NCBI RefSeq assembly: GCF_002075795.1
Contig: NZ_CP020472.1
Coordinates: 1,223,001 to 1,287,000, forward strand
DNA: 64,000 nucleotides
DNA from: Shewanella japonica
GTDB taxonomy: Bacteria; Pseudomonadota; Gammaproteobacteria; Enterobacterales; Shewanellaceae
Direction of reading: 5' to 3'
Shown: positions 19,975-27,782 of the stretch, one piece after another
Layout: the number at the start of each line of letters is the position of its first letter
Numbering within the stretch: the stretch's first letter is position 1
Translations under genes and position numbers: made by a program
The notes under the pieces: model-generated
What the model was told of the DNA's origin: nothing
The model's database searches: none
What the model saw: only the letters and a program-made list of their open reading frames with translations

Positions 19975-21114
19975 CTAAAAATAAATACTGTAAAAAGCAC
20001 GAATGACATTGGCTGAAAAGCTATAGAATGGCTCATTACCGACACCACCTTCAGCGGTAGGATCTCTGAAGTTGCTATAGTCAAAGGTAATGTAATCCCA
20101 TTGCAGGCTGGCCTCTGAGCGGTTATCTCCAAAGGACAGGCTTTCAGGCATTAAATAAGTCACGCCTAAACCTAAGGTTAAGTCATTAAAATTACTAAGC
20201 TCTTTATCTCGAGCGAGATAATTCTGGGCATCTTGATAAGGGAACAGATCACTATAAAACTCAGCTTGAGTTTGTTGGTAATAGCGCACTTTAAACTCCA
20301 GCTCTAAGTAGTCACCAATCGGGTGACGATAGCCAAGCTCCACATCATTGGCATTGATTTCCCAGCTATCATTAAAGTATCGGTAGTGAAAAAATAGCGC
20401 TGCACGATAGGGAAGAAAGTAACTGGCTGACAATTTACTCGAAAAGGAGTTACGGGTTTCAGGGTACACTTCGGATTGATAGCCTACCCCTGAAGGGCTG
20501 GTAGTATCGATAAAACGTACTGTTCTATATGGGTTATTAAGGTAGCCTTCATCGGCAATTGCTTCAAAATTAAGTTGTGCAGTTAAGTTACGGGTTAAAA
20601 TCTGACTTATGCCCGCACGAATTCGATATTGTTGGCTTTGCTCTTCAAATAGGTCATCACCGTTTCGGCGAATTTCATTGTCACCGTAAGACACTCCGAG
20701 ACTAAGATTGGTTAAGTCGCCAAAGGTATCTTGCGAAACGTTAATACTAAAAGACTGGGCAAGGTAATCGTCTTCGTCACTTTGCCTAGCATTAAACGTC
20801 ATTAGGGTTTTGTCATTTAGGTATTCAACACCAATTTGACCTTCATGACGTTTTTCAGTGTAAGGGCTGGCAGTACTGAGTACATCCACTGACGCAGAAG
20901 AAATACTGTCTAGATAATAATAACCTGTGAAAGCTAATGACTCGGAGGCCTTCTTTCGCAGCAGCACAGAAGGACCGTCAATTTTCATCCCGCCGCCTTC
21001 GTAACTATGATAAAGCGCATCGGCTCTATCTGGCTCTAAAACAGCCGCCCATGATAAAGGGACATTTATGCTAACGAGCAGCAATGTGATTAGCTTACAT
21101 ACTGTAAGGTTCAT
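19975..21114 (-). CDS. DUF3570 family outer-membrane beta-barrel protein
   Basis: 379 residues from the ATG at 21114, four bases after the DUF4266 stop; a longer open frame to 21189 overlaps that gene and is rejected. The signal peptide is KLITLLLVSINVPLSWA. The mature protein is a run of amphipathic strands (SLAFTGYYYLDSISSAS, TLMTFNARQSDED, LFFHYRYFNDSWEI, VELGYRHPIG) that ends in the aromatic terminus AFYSIYF, as in barrels inserted by the Bam complex. DUF3570 genes characteristically accompany a DUF4266 lipoprotein and a thioredoxin, as here. Confidence 0.85.
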   Translation of the reverse strand: MNLTVCKLITLLLVSINVPLSWAAVLEPDRADALYHSYEGGGMKIDGPSVLLRKKASESLAFTGYYYLDSISSASVDVLSTASPYTEKRHEGQIGVEYLNDKTLMTFNARQSDEDDYLAQSFSINVSQDTFGDLTNLSLGVSYGDNEIRRNGDDLFEEQSQQYRIRAGISQILTRNLTAQLNFEAIADEGYLNNPYRTVRFIDTTSPSGVGYQSEVYPETRNSFSSKLSASYFLPYRAALFFHYRYFNDSWEINANDVELGYRHPIGDYLELEFKVRYYQQTQAEFYSDLFPYQDAQNYLARDKELSNFNDLTLGLGVTYLMPESLSFGDNRSEASLQWDYITFDYSNFRDPTAEGGVGNEPFYSFSANVIRAFYSIYF

Positions 21115-21118
21115 TATT

Positions 21119-21367
21119 CTAGTTACAGCCACAACCACCGCCTCCCGTACCTTCAGCGCCTCTTGCTGATTCACGCGCTTCAAGCACATGAGCTACATGC
21201 ATATTGGCAATTGGGTGGCGACCAAAACGCATAATAGGGTCGGCTAAGTTTTGGCGCTCGTAAGGTTTTACCCAAGGCTCTATATCAAGACTAGAGCAAG
21301 CTGAGAGCGTTAATAATGAGCTTAATCCCGCACTTAACATGATGAGCTTTGTCATAGAAGACTTCAT
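21119..21367 (-). CDS. DUF4266 lipoprotein with GGGGCGCN tail
   Basis: 82 residues. The lipobox is TLSAC (Cys at about residue 24), so the mature protein is a lipidated peptide of about 59 residues. After SLDIEPWVKPYERQNLADPIM and the HPIANMHVAHVLEARES region, the protein ends EGTGGGGCGCN. Two cysteines in a glycine-rich C-terminus are unusual for a lipoprotein and suggest metal binding, disulfide exchange or modification. It lies between tlpA-like and DUF3570 genes with four-base gaps, so one operon. Confidence 0.85.
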   Translation of the reverse strand: MKSSMTKLIMLSAGLSSLLTLSACSSLDIEPWVKPYERQNLADPIMRFGRHPIANMHVAHVLEARESARGAEGTGGGGCGCN

Positions 21368-21371
21368 AGCG

Positions 21372-21875
21372 TTACTCTCTGATTAGTTTCTTAATAGCTG
21401 CGGCGTACTTTTTCTCATAGCCGTCTTGATAACCTAAGAAAACGTATCGTACGACACCATCACGATCGACCATCACAGTGGTTGGCATAGCTTTCACGTC
21501 ATAGGTTTCTGAAAGGGAGTTAGTTTCATCAAAAAAGATAGCAAAGCTTAAATCTAAGTCTGCTAGGAAGTCTTTACCGGCTTGGTTTTCTTGCTCGACA
21601 TTAATCCCCCAAACTGCGACACCTAAGTCTTGGTACTTATCTTGTAATTTTTGCAGTACGGGCATTTCTTTACGGCAAGGTCCACACCAAGAAGCCCAGA
21701 AATTAATTAAGATAATATTGCCACGCTGCTCAGACAGCTTTTGGTTCTCGCCTTGCATATTTTTAAGGGTGAAATCTGGTGCAACTTGCCCCGTTGTCAC
21801 CGCATTTGCTTGCGCGGTAAGTCCCAGCGTCGCAGCCAATACTAAGCTTTTAAGGCTTTGATTTAATTTAAACAT
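21372..21875 (-). CDS. TlpA/ResA-like periplasmic thioredoxin
   Basis: 167 residues with a signal peptide (SLVLAATLGLTAQANA) and a thioredoxin fold whose active site is WASWCGPCRKEMP, plus the cis-proline loop KAMPTTVMVDRDG. The family reduces disulfides in the periplasm, for example on apocytochromes. Here it directly precedes the DUF4266 lipoprotein with a C-terminal CGC, a natural candidate substrate. AAGGA ribosome site present. Confidence 0.9.
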   Translation of the reverse strand: MFKLNQSLKSLVLAATLGLTAQANAVTTGQVAPDFTLKNMQGENQKLSEQRGNIILINFWASWCGPCRKEMPVLQKLQDKYQDLGVAVWGINVEQENQAGKDFLADLDLSFAIFFDETNSLSETYDVKAMPTTVMVDRDGVVRYVFLGYQDGYEKKYAAAIKKLIRE

Positions 21876-21968
21876 TAATAATCCTTTATTGTTTTTATTC
21901 TGTCTTTCACTGCCTGTTATTGTTCGTTACTCAGTTGCTTATTGCGCTATGTAAACAATAACCTCAGG

Positions 21969-22640
21969 TTAAAAGTAAACGGCTATGCCGGTTGCAAAGG
22001 TCAAGTTATGAGTCGTTTTACTTGAGCCAGTGATTTGGGTGTCAAAAATGTAGTCACTCATGGCCAGATCCCAAGCAACCCAATCAGTTAAAAATACTCG
22101 ATAGTTAGCAGTTAAGTTGACAGTAAACTGTTCATCACCAGCAAACTCAGTGCTGCCGCCACCTAATTCAAATGAAAAGACACTGTTGAACACTAAGTCT
22201 TCACTGAAAAAGATTTCGCCAGGTAGAAAGTTATACCCAATATTCAGCCCGTAATAGCGCATTTCACGTTCTTCATCTGTCAACAGTGGGGCTGTATTAG
22301 CTAGCTTTTCAAAACTGGTATCACCGCCTTCAGCTATGGCGTAACGGGCTTTGACATAAAAGTGTTCACTGATGTGGTAGCCTAAATGTGCACTAATCCA
22401 AGGGCTATTTTCGAAGTCTTCAATCGACATTAAGCCGCCTTGTAAACCGATCTCGAAATTTTCGGTATCTAATACATCGTCCAACACTTCACGACGCTCA
22501 ATATCGGCTTTAACACCAACACTGTTTGGGTTTTCTTGAGCTAAGGCTCCAGCGCTGAAACTGAGCCCTAGTGCCAGCAAGCAATAAGTGAATCGGCTTT
22601 TCAAAGCGGTTTTAGCACGGCTTGTTATTGTTGTTTTCAT
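21969..22640 (-). CDS. Outer-membrane beta-barrel protein (OMP_myx_plus-like)
   Basis: 223 residues from the ATG at 22640, with AAGG five bases upstream; the ATG at 22652 lies upstream of that site. The signal peptide is FTYCLLALGLSFSAGALA. Strand-rich sequence follows (YHISEHFYVKARYAIAEG, YYGLNIGYNFLPGE, FTVNLTANYRVFLTDW) ending in a FATGIAVYF terminus. The style matches a barrel family found with AgmX/TPR systems in myxobacteria; that family assignment is inference. Confidence 0.75.
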   Translation of the reverse strand: MKTTITSRAKTALKSRFTYCLLALGLSFSAGALAQENPNSVGVKADIERREVLDDVLDTENFEIGLQGGLMSIEDFENSPWISAHLGYHISEHFYVKARYAIAEGGDTSFEKLANTAPLLTDEEREMRYYGLNIGYNFLPGEIFFSEDLVFNSVFSFELGGGSTEFAGDEQFTVNLTANYRVFLTDWVAWDLAMSDYIFDTQITGSSKTTHNLTFATGIAVYF

Positions 22641-22678
22641 TGCTACCTTCATGACGACTTTGATGTTAATTAATATGT

Positions 22679-23491
22679 TTAGAAAAATACGCTAAAACCG
22701 AGTTGCCAAGATTGCAGTTGCTCATTTTCATCTCGGTCGGTTAATGCCAGAGAAAACTTATATTCAGCCCGTAAAATAAAGTTACGGCCTAAGTGATATT
22801 TAAGGCCTGCTGCCGCACTCATTAAGGTGTTTTCACGTGATTGTGAATCTGCAATAACACTGTGAGGGCTAGTTTTAATAATGCCACCGCCAACACCAAT
22901 ATATGGACTAACTACCCATTCAGGAAAAGGATGGCTAATTAACATGGCTTCGAATAAATCACTGTCAGATATACTGCCAAGTGCTTTACCAGCTGATATT
23001 TCAGCGCTAAATACAGGGGTAAATACATAGCCGATTTGGATGGTGTAAAGGTTTGCACCTTCAAAATCGCCGTACATTACCCCGGCTTCCCAATCTCGAC
23101 TAAGGTATGCATCAATCCCGAGCTGTGTTTGTTCAACGGCTTGTCCATGTTGACTAAAACCGAACAAATCATCTTCGTGAAACCAACCTTCAACCCCACG
23201 TTTGTCACGCACTTTTATCCAAGCCGTTCGCTTGACTAACACGGTCACTTCTTCACTTTGTTCTACCACATGCACTACAGGGTAGCCTGCGCTTGGGCCT
23301 GAATGTAGCTCGATAAAAGGCACGTCTATGGTCAATGTTGCTGCTGTATTTGTGTCTTGGTATGAATCGACTGTGGTGTCACGTTCAGGAATGGAAGTAG
23401 GCTCAGCCGCAAGGGCATAGCAAGGAAGCATCATTGCCATAGACAATAATATTGGGCTTAACCACTTCATGGTAAATGGATAATTAAACAT
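22679..23491 (-). CDS. SH3-like domain plus outer-membrane beta-barrel protein
   Basis: 270 residues with signal peptide (SPILLSMAMMLPCYALA). An SH3b-type domain comes first (IELHSGPSAGYPVVHVVEQ ... KVRDKRGVEGWFHEDDLFG, about residues 57-112), then a barrel of about eight strands (IQIGYVFTPVFSAEISAG, SPYIGVGGGIIKTSP, AAAGLKYHLGRNFILRAEY) ending in LGFSVFF. AAGGA lies five bases before the ATG at 23491. SH3b domains often bind peptidoglycan, so this protein may link wall and outer membrane. It is the first gene of the long minus-strand envelope run. Confidence 0.8.
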   Translation of the reverse strand: MFNYPFTMKWLSPILLSMAMMLPCYALAAEPTSIPERDTTVDSYQDTNTAATLTIDVPFIELHSGPSAGYPVVHVVEQSEEVTVLVKRTAWIKVRDKRGVEGWFHEDDLFGFSQHGQAVEQTQLGIDAYLSRDWEAGVMYGDFEGANLYTIQIGYVFTPVFSAEISAGKALGSISDSDLFEAMLISHPFPEWVVSPYIGVGGGIIKTSPHSVIADSQSRENTLMSAAAGLKYHLGRNFILRAEYKFSLALTDRDENEQLQSWQLGFSVFF

Positions 23492-23543
23492 GGTTTCCTT
23501 GTTGTAACATCATCATTCCTTTATGTGCTGTTGTCAGTGTTTA

Positions 23544-26255
23544 CTACTCTTGTGTATAAAAAGGGGTGTTGTAATATTGCGCCCCAATATCTATCCACTC
23601 AGCGATTAATTTGAGTTCGTCGGCAGACAGCATGTTTTGATGAGTGACATCATTCATGGTGTCAAAAAAGTTGCTGCTAGCGCTTGCGCCGTTAGTTGAC
23701 ATGATGGCTGGCACATTTACTGTCGTCATAACCGGAATTGGGTTACCTTCAGCATCAAGAATAAGCTCACCTTCGCTATCAACTTGATAGACAATATTGC
23801 CATCAGCGTCGAGAGCCACGACTAAGCGATCGACGATAATGCCATCAATGTCTTCTTGTTCGACATCATTGAAAAACAATTCTCGATAGCTAGTAAAGTG
23901 TGCAGGTTGGTCAGTGGACGGCGTTGCTACTAATTCAAGCTGCCCAGCTGGTACTTGGGCAAGGTTATTGTCATCAACAATGCTATGGCAGCTAGTGCAG
24001 GTGTTATCAGCAAGAACTGCTAAAGTCGTTTCATCTATTGCAAGACGCTGCAAATCCCACAATGGCTGTATATGTTCTTCATAGTTAATCTGAATTCGGC
24101 AATAAGCATTCCAATTGTTAAAGCATTCACTACCATTTGGCGCTGGTGTAGCAAGGTTTTGGTAGGAATAATCTGTACTGGGATTAACCGTAGATAATGC
24201 GGGGTTGGTCCAACGATCTTCGTAGGTTAAGTTAGCCGATAACTCGGCGATACCATTAACCATAGCATCAGCTTGAGCCATGGTTTGCCCTTGAGTGGGA
24301 ATGATGTTTTGTGTGGCGTTTGTAAAAGCTGCACCGCCCGTTGCTCCGGGGTTAATTGATTCAGCTTGCGCATCATAACGGCCGTGGGGTAATTGACTGT
24401 TTGCAGTATGACAGCCTTTACATTGCAGTGTTTCACCCGGCTTTAAACTAATCCATTGGCTATGACGGCCACCAATACGTTGACCAGATGCATCCAATAC
24501 GCTGATAGCCAAAGGAACATTAGCTGGGACTTTAATTTTTACAGAGCCATCAGGTTGTATTGGCGTGTAACCAATAATTTCACGCATTAGCTGATTGCGA
24601 CTACGACCAAAATCTGTATTAGGAATATCTCTGACTTCATCTGATGGCATAGGCACGCCACGAACTACTTTCAAAAAACGTGCAGGTAGCTCAGTTGCAC
24701 GTGTTTGGGTTGGATCGCTGAGTTGGCTAACCCCGCCTAAATTGGCACTACTGTCTTGACCGTCAAAGTCATACACACTGCGAATATCAATGGCTGCTGC
24801 CAGCTCTTCGTGTAGTTGCGCATCAAGTTCATTGCCGATCACTTTATTGGCTATAAATGTTTTTGGCTGTGAACTCGGTTGCATGACTAAGGCTTCAGTA
24901 ATCACTTTTCCTTCTTCACTATCAGCGACTAATTGCTGAGTTCCATCGGCATCGTTTAATAGCCAAAGCTCGTACAAGGGATCGGCAAGTTCTAGTGCGG
25001 GATCCAATAACTGTTCATCAGTTAGCTGCCCGCAAGCACGAATTTGCTCTTCAATCACGACACGGCATAAATCCCAACTTAATAAATAGCGCTGACTATT
25101 ATCAGGTAGTGGCGTTAAATGGGTTAATCGTCCAGAAGGAGAAAGGTTATCTGAGAAGTTAAAGTTAAACTCGAAACTGAATGCTAAATCGTTAATGGCA
25201 CTATCGTTAGCACCAGACGCAAAGGTTGGCTGTTGGTTATCAGTAAACTCTTCGATATTAATCACCACAGGGCGCTTTTGGTAGCTGGTTTCGTCTTGTG
25301 AAGAGAGTAAAAGTAAGATCTCACCATTCGGCAGCTGTTGTGGTTTAACAAATTCGATGAGTTCATCTTGCTGATCGAAGGCTACTTGATGTGAATGCCA
25401 GCCAAACATCAACTGATTATCGGTGCCATCAGGGTTCATTTCATACAGGTTTATGCCCTTATTGCCGCCCATATTATCCCAGCGGCTGTACAAAATTTTA
25501 CCGCTTTGCAGCACTAATGGGTGTGTGTCGTGGCTTAAATTAAAACTCAATTGCTCTATACCGCTACCATCGGCATTCATCACATGAATATTGAAGGTTT
25601 CATTATCTCGGCTTTCATCTAGGGCGGTGTACTGGGGCTTACCTTCATCTAATAAAATCGCTCTAGATAAACGCTGGCGAGTCGAAGCAAAAATGATGCG
25701 GCCGTCAGGTAAAAACGATGCCATGAGATCGTCACCTTGCTCAGCAGTGGTATCGCTGACAATCACTCGTTCAAGAGTTTGTGTTGCAAGTTGATAACGC
25801 CAAATATTCCAACTCGGTTGGTCCATTTCATCCGCATCTTCAATTTCAGGCGCTCTAATTGACACTAAAAATTGTTGGCCATCATCTGAAACTGACAAAT
25901 CTCGAATATCAATAGCCTGAATGGTGTCAGCAGGTGCATCTTCTGGCAGTAAATCAGCAAATAACTGGGCTGATATGTTAGTAGTAGGGGAGTCGCTAAA
26001 GGCATTTCGTTTGACGAAAAGCTGCGCGCCGGGATTAAACTGAGCGGGGTGGCGAGAATCAAAACTGGCAGGTTGAGCACCTTCATCGCCATCTAAAGCG
26101 GCAAGATCACGCTGAATATAAATAACAGGGTATTCAACTAAAACAGGATCAGCTTGCTCGTCCTTAATGGCTGTATCGGTATTACATCCTGTAAGATAAA
26201 AGAAGGCCAGAATGATATAGACGCACTTCCCTGCATAGCCCCAAATTGGCCTCAT
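23544..26255 (-). CDS. Beta-propeller c-type cytochrome lipoprotein (HzsA-like)
   Basis: 903 residues. Lipobox FYLTGC near residue 24. The middle has WD40/PD40-type propeller repeats (DDLMASFLPDGRIIFASTRQ, THPLVLQSGKILYSRWDN). Two haem-binding motifs follow, CKGCH near residue 610 and CTSCH near 751. A helical C-terminus (ADELKLIAEWIDIGAQYYN) resembles cytochrome c domains. The architecture matches proteins annotated as related to hydrazine synthase alpha subunit; that does not imply hydrazine chemistry here. Divergent from the cytochrome/DUF1501 operon, sharing a 253-base intergenic region. Confidence 0.8.
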   Translation of the reverse strand: MRPIWGYAGKCVYIILAFFYLTGCNTDTAIKDEQADPVLVEYPVIYIQRDLAALDGDEGAQPASFDSRHPAQFNPGAQLFVKRNAFSDSPTTNISAQLFADLLPEDAPADTIQAIDIRDLSVSDDGQQFLVSIRAPEIEDADEMDQPSWNIWRYQLATQTLERVIVSDTTAEQGDDLMASFLPDGRIIFASTRQRLSRAILLDEGKPQYTALDESRDNETFNIHVMNADGSGIEQLSFNLSHDTHPLVLQSGKILYSRWDNMGGNKGINLYEMNPDGTDNQLMFGWHSHQVAFDQQDELIEFVKPQQLPNGEILLLLSSQDETSYQKRPVVINIEEFTDNQQPTFASGANDSAINDLAFSFEFNFNFSDNLSPSGRLTHLTPLPDNSQRYLLSWDLCRVVIEEQIRACGQLTDEQLLDPALELADPLYELWLLNDADGTQQLVADSEEGKVITEALVMQPSSQPKTFIANKVIGNELDAQLHEELAAAIDIRSVYDFDGQDSSANLGGVSQLSDPTQTRATELPARFLKVVRGVPMPSDEVRDIPNTDFGRSRNQLMREIIGYTPIQPDGSVKIKVPANVPLAISVLDASGQRIGGRHSQWISLKPGETLQCKGCHTANSQLPHGRYDAQAESINPGATGGAAFTNATQNIIPTQGQTMAQADAMVNGIAELSANLTYEDRWTNPALSTVNPSTDYSYQNLATPAPNGSECFNNWNAYCRIQINYEEHIQPLWDLQRLAIDETTLAVLADNTCTSCHSIVDDNNLAQVPAGQLELVATPSTDQPAHFTSYRELFFNDVEQEDIDGIIVDRLVVALDADGNIVYQVDSEGELILDAEGNPIPVMTTVNVPAIMSTNGASASSNFFDTMNDVTHQNMLSADELKLIAEWIDIGAQYYNTPFYTQE

Positions 26256-26508
26256 TTATTACCCTTAATACGCAATTGTTATTATTGTTATTGTTACATA
26301 GTAAAAATGTAATAATTCTTGACATTATTGCCGCCTAGTCTCAGTGTTTCAATACTTTTTAGCAAAAATTATTTTGCCAAGTAAAAAATAAAGTTAACAA
26401 AATAAAAACAACAAGCTTTATGATTTTAGAATACTCGATCATTGTCTGCGTTTTTATCTTATTGCTACTAAAGCAATTGTTAGCTAAGAACAATGACAAG
26501 GAGACAGT

Positions 26509-27780
26509 ATGAAGTTGCAACTTTATACGCTTAAAAGTCGGCATTTTTTGAATGGAATTGATGTATCCCAGCTTAAAGTTCAACAAGGTATTACTCTGCT
26601 TTTGTTGTCATGCTTGACTATTTTTTCAGCAAACACCTCTGCTGGTACATTAGAGCAAGCCAAACAGTTACATGACAGAATCGCTGGTGTCCCAGCATCA
26701 GAGCAAACACTCAATGAGATGTCTGTATTGCTCAGTGACAGTAAGCCAATTGAAGCGGCTTATTTAGCAATGGAAAACCCCGCTTTTTATTCGACTACGC
26801 TTAAATTATTTGCTACTCCATGGACCAATATTGATCAAGATAGCTTTGCACCATTAAATGATTACAGCGCTACTGTGATTGGTGCGGTTCGAGATGATGT
26901 GGATTTTAGGCAGTTACTTCAAGCTGATATGGTTTATGTAGGCGATAACAGTCTAAACCTTCCCGCTTATAGCACCCGTGATAATGCTCATTATCAGGCA
27001 CTTGAAGATCAATTTATTGATTTAAAGTCAGGCTTAGAGCGAACCACTCAATCCAGTGTTAACGGCTTACCTAGCGATGCAACAGCTGGAGTGCTTACAA
27101 GTCGCGCCGCGGCAAAAGCATTTTTCTATTTAGGCACTAACAGAGCGATGGTGCGCTTTACCTTGATGAATCATCTTTGTACTGATTTAGAGCCTTTAAA
27201 AGATAATACTCGCTCACCTGACAGAATTCGCCAAGATGTGAGCCGCAGCCCTGGTGGTGATAGCCGGTTATTTATCAATAACTGTTTGGCTTGCCATAGT
27301 GGAATGGACCCCCTTGCTCAAGGGTTCGCATATTATCAATATGACTTTGATGTTGAGAGCGACCCTGATGGTGATAGTGGGGCAATTACCTATAACCAAA
27401 GTGGTCAAATAGATCCTGACACTGGCACCAGAGTACAGGGGAAATACCATATTAACTCCACCAGTTTCCCTTATGGTTACGTGACAGAAGACGATGAATG
27501 GCAAAATTATTGGCGTGAAGGTGTTAACCAAAAGCTTGGGTGGGACGAATCACTCAATGGTAAAGGTTTTGGGGCTAAATCATTAGGCCAAGAGTTTGCT
27601 AACAGCCAAGCATTTGCCCAATGCCAAGTTAAAAAAGTATTTAAAACCGTATGTTTAAGAGATGCAGAGTCAACTGAAGACATTAATCAGATTGCTGCTA
27701 CAACTGCATCTTTTCAACAAAACTCATATCAACTCAAGCGTGTGTTTGCTGAAGTTGGCAATTATTGTATGGGAGAATAA
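26509..27780 (+). CDS. Exported c-type cytochrome protein, family unassigned
   Basis: 423 residues; AAGGAGACAGT precedes the ATG, an excellent ribosome site. A late signal peptide, TLLLLSCLTIFSANTSA, ends near residue 45. One haem motif, CLACH, lies at about residues 259-263 within FINNCLACHSGMDPLAQGF. The layout, with GVLTSRAAAKAFFYLGTNR upstream of a CXXCH, resembles the DUF1588/DUF1592-type cytochromes of planctomycetes, though I cannot assign it. Four further cysteines occur near the C-terminus. First gene of a three-gene operon. Confidence 0.8.
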   Translation: MKLQLYTLKSRHFLNGIDVSQLKVQQGITLLLLSCLTIFSANTSAGTLEQAKQLHDRIAGVPASEQTLNEMSVLLSDSKPIEAAYLAMENPAFYSTTLKLFATPWTNIDQDSFAPLNDYSATVIGAVRDDVDFRQLLQADMVYVGDNSLNLPAYSTRDNAHYQALEDQFIDLKSGLERTTQSSVNGLPSDATAGVLTSRAAAKAFFYLGTNRAMVRFTLMNHLCTDLEPLKDNTRSPDRIRQDVSRSPGGDSRLFINNCLACHSGMDPLAQGFAYYQYDFDVESDPDGDSGAITYNQSGQIDPDTGTRVQGKYHINSTSFPYGYVTEDDEWQNYWREGVNQKLGWDESLNGKGFGAKSLGQEFANSQAFAQCQVKKVFKTVCLRDAESTEDINQIAATTASFQQNSYQLKRVFAEVGNYCMGE

Positions 27781-27782
27781 CG

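Noticed and set aside
19975..21189. Long start of the DUF3570 gene at 21189
   Set aside because: It overlaps the DUF4266 gene by 71 bases and would displace the signal peptide; the ATG at 21114 is four bases after the preceding stop.
26359..26586. Minus-strand 75-codon frame
   Set aside because: It overlaps the start and signal peptide region of the plus-strand cytochrome gene and shows no ribosome site.
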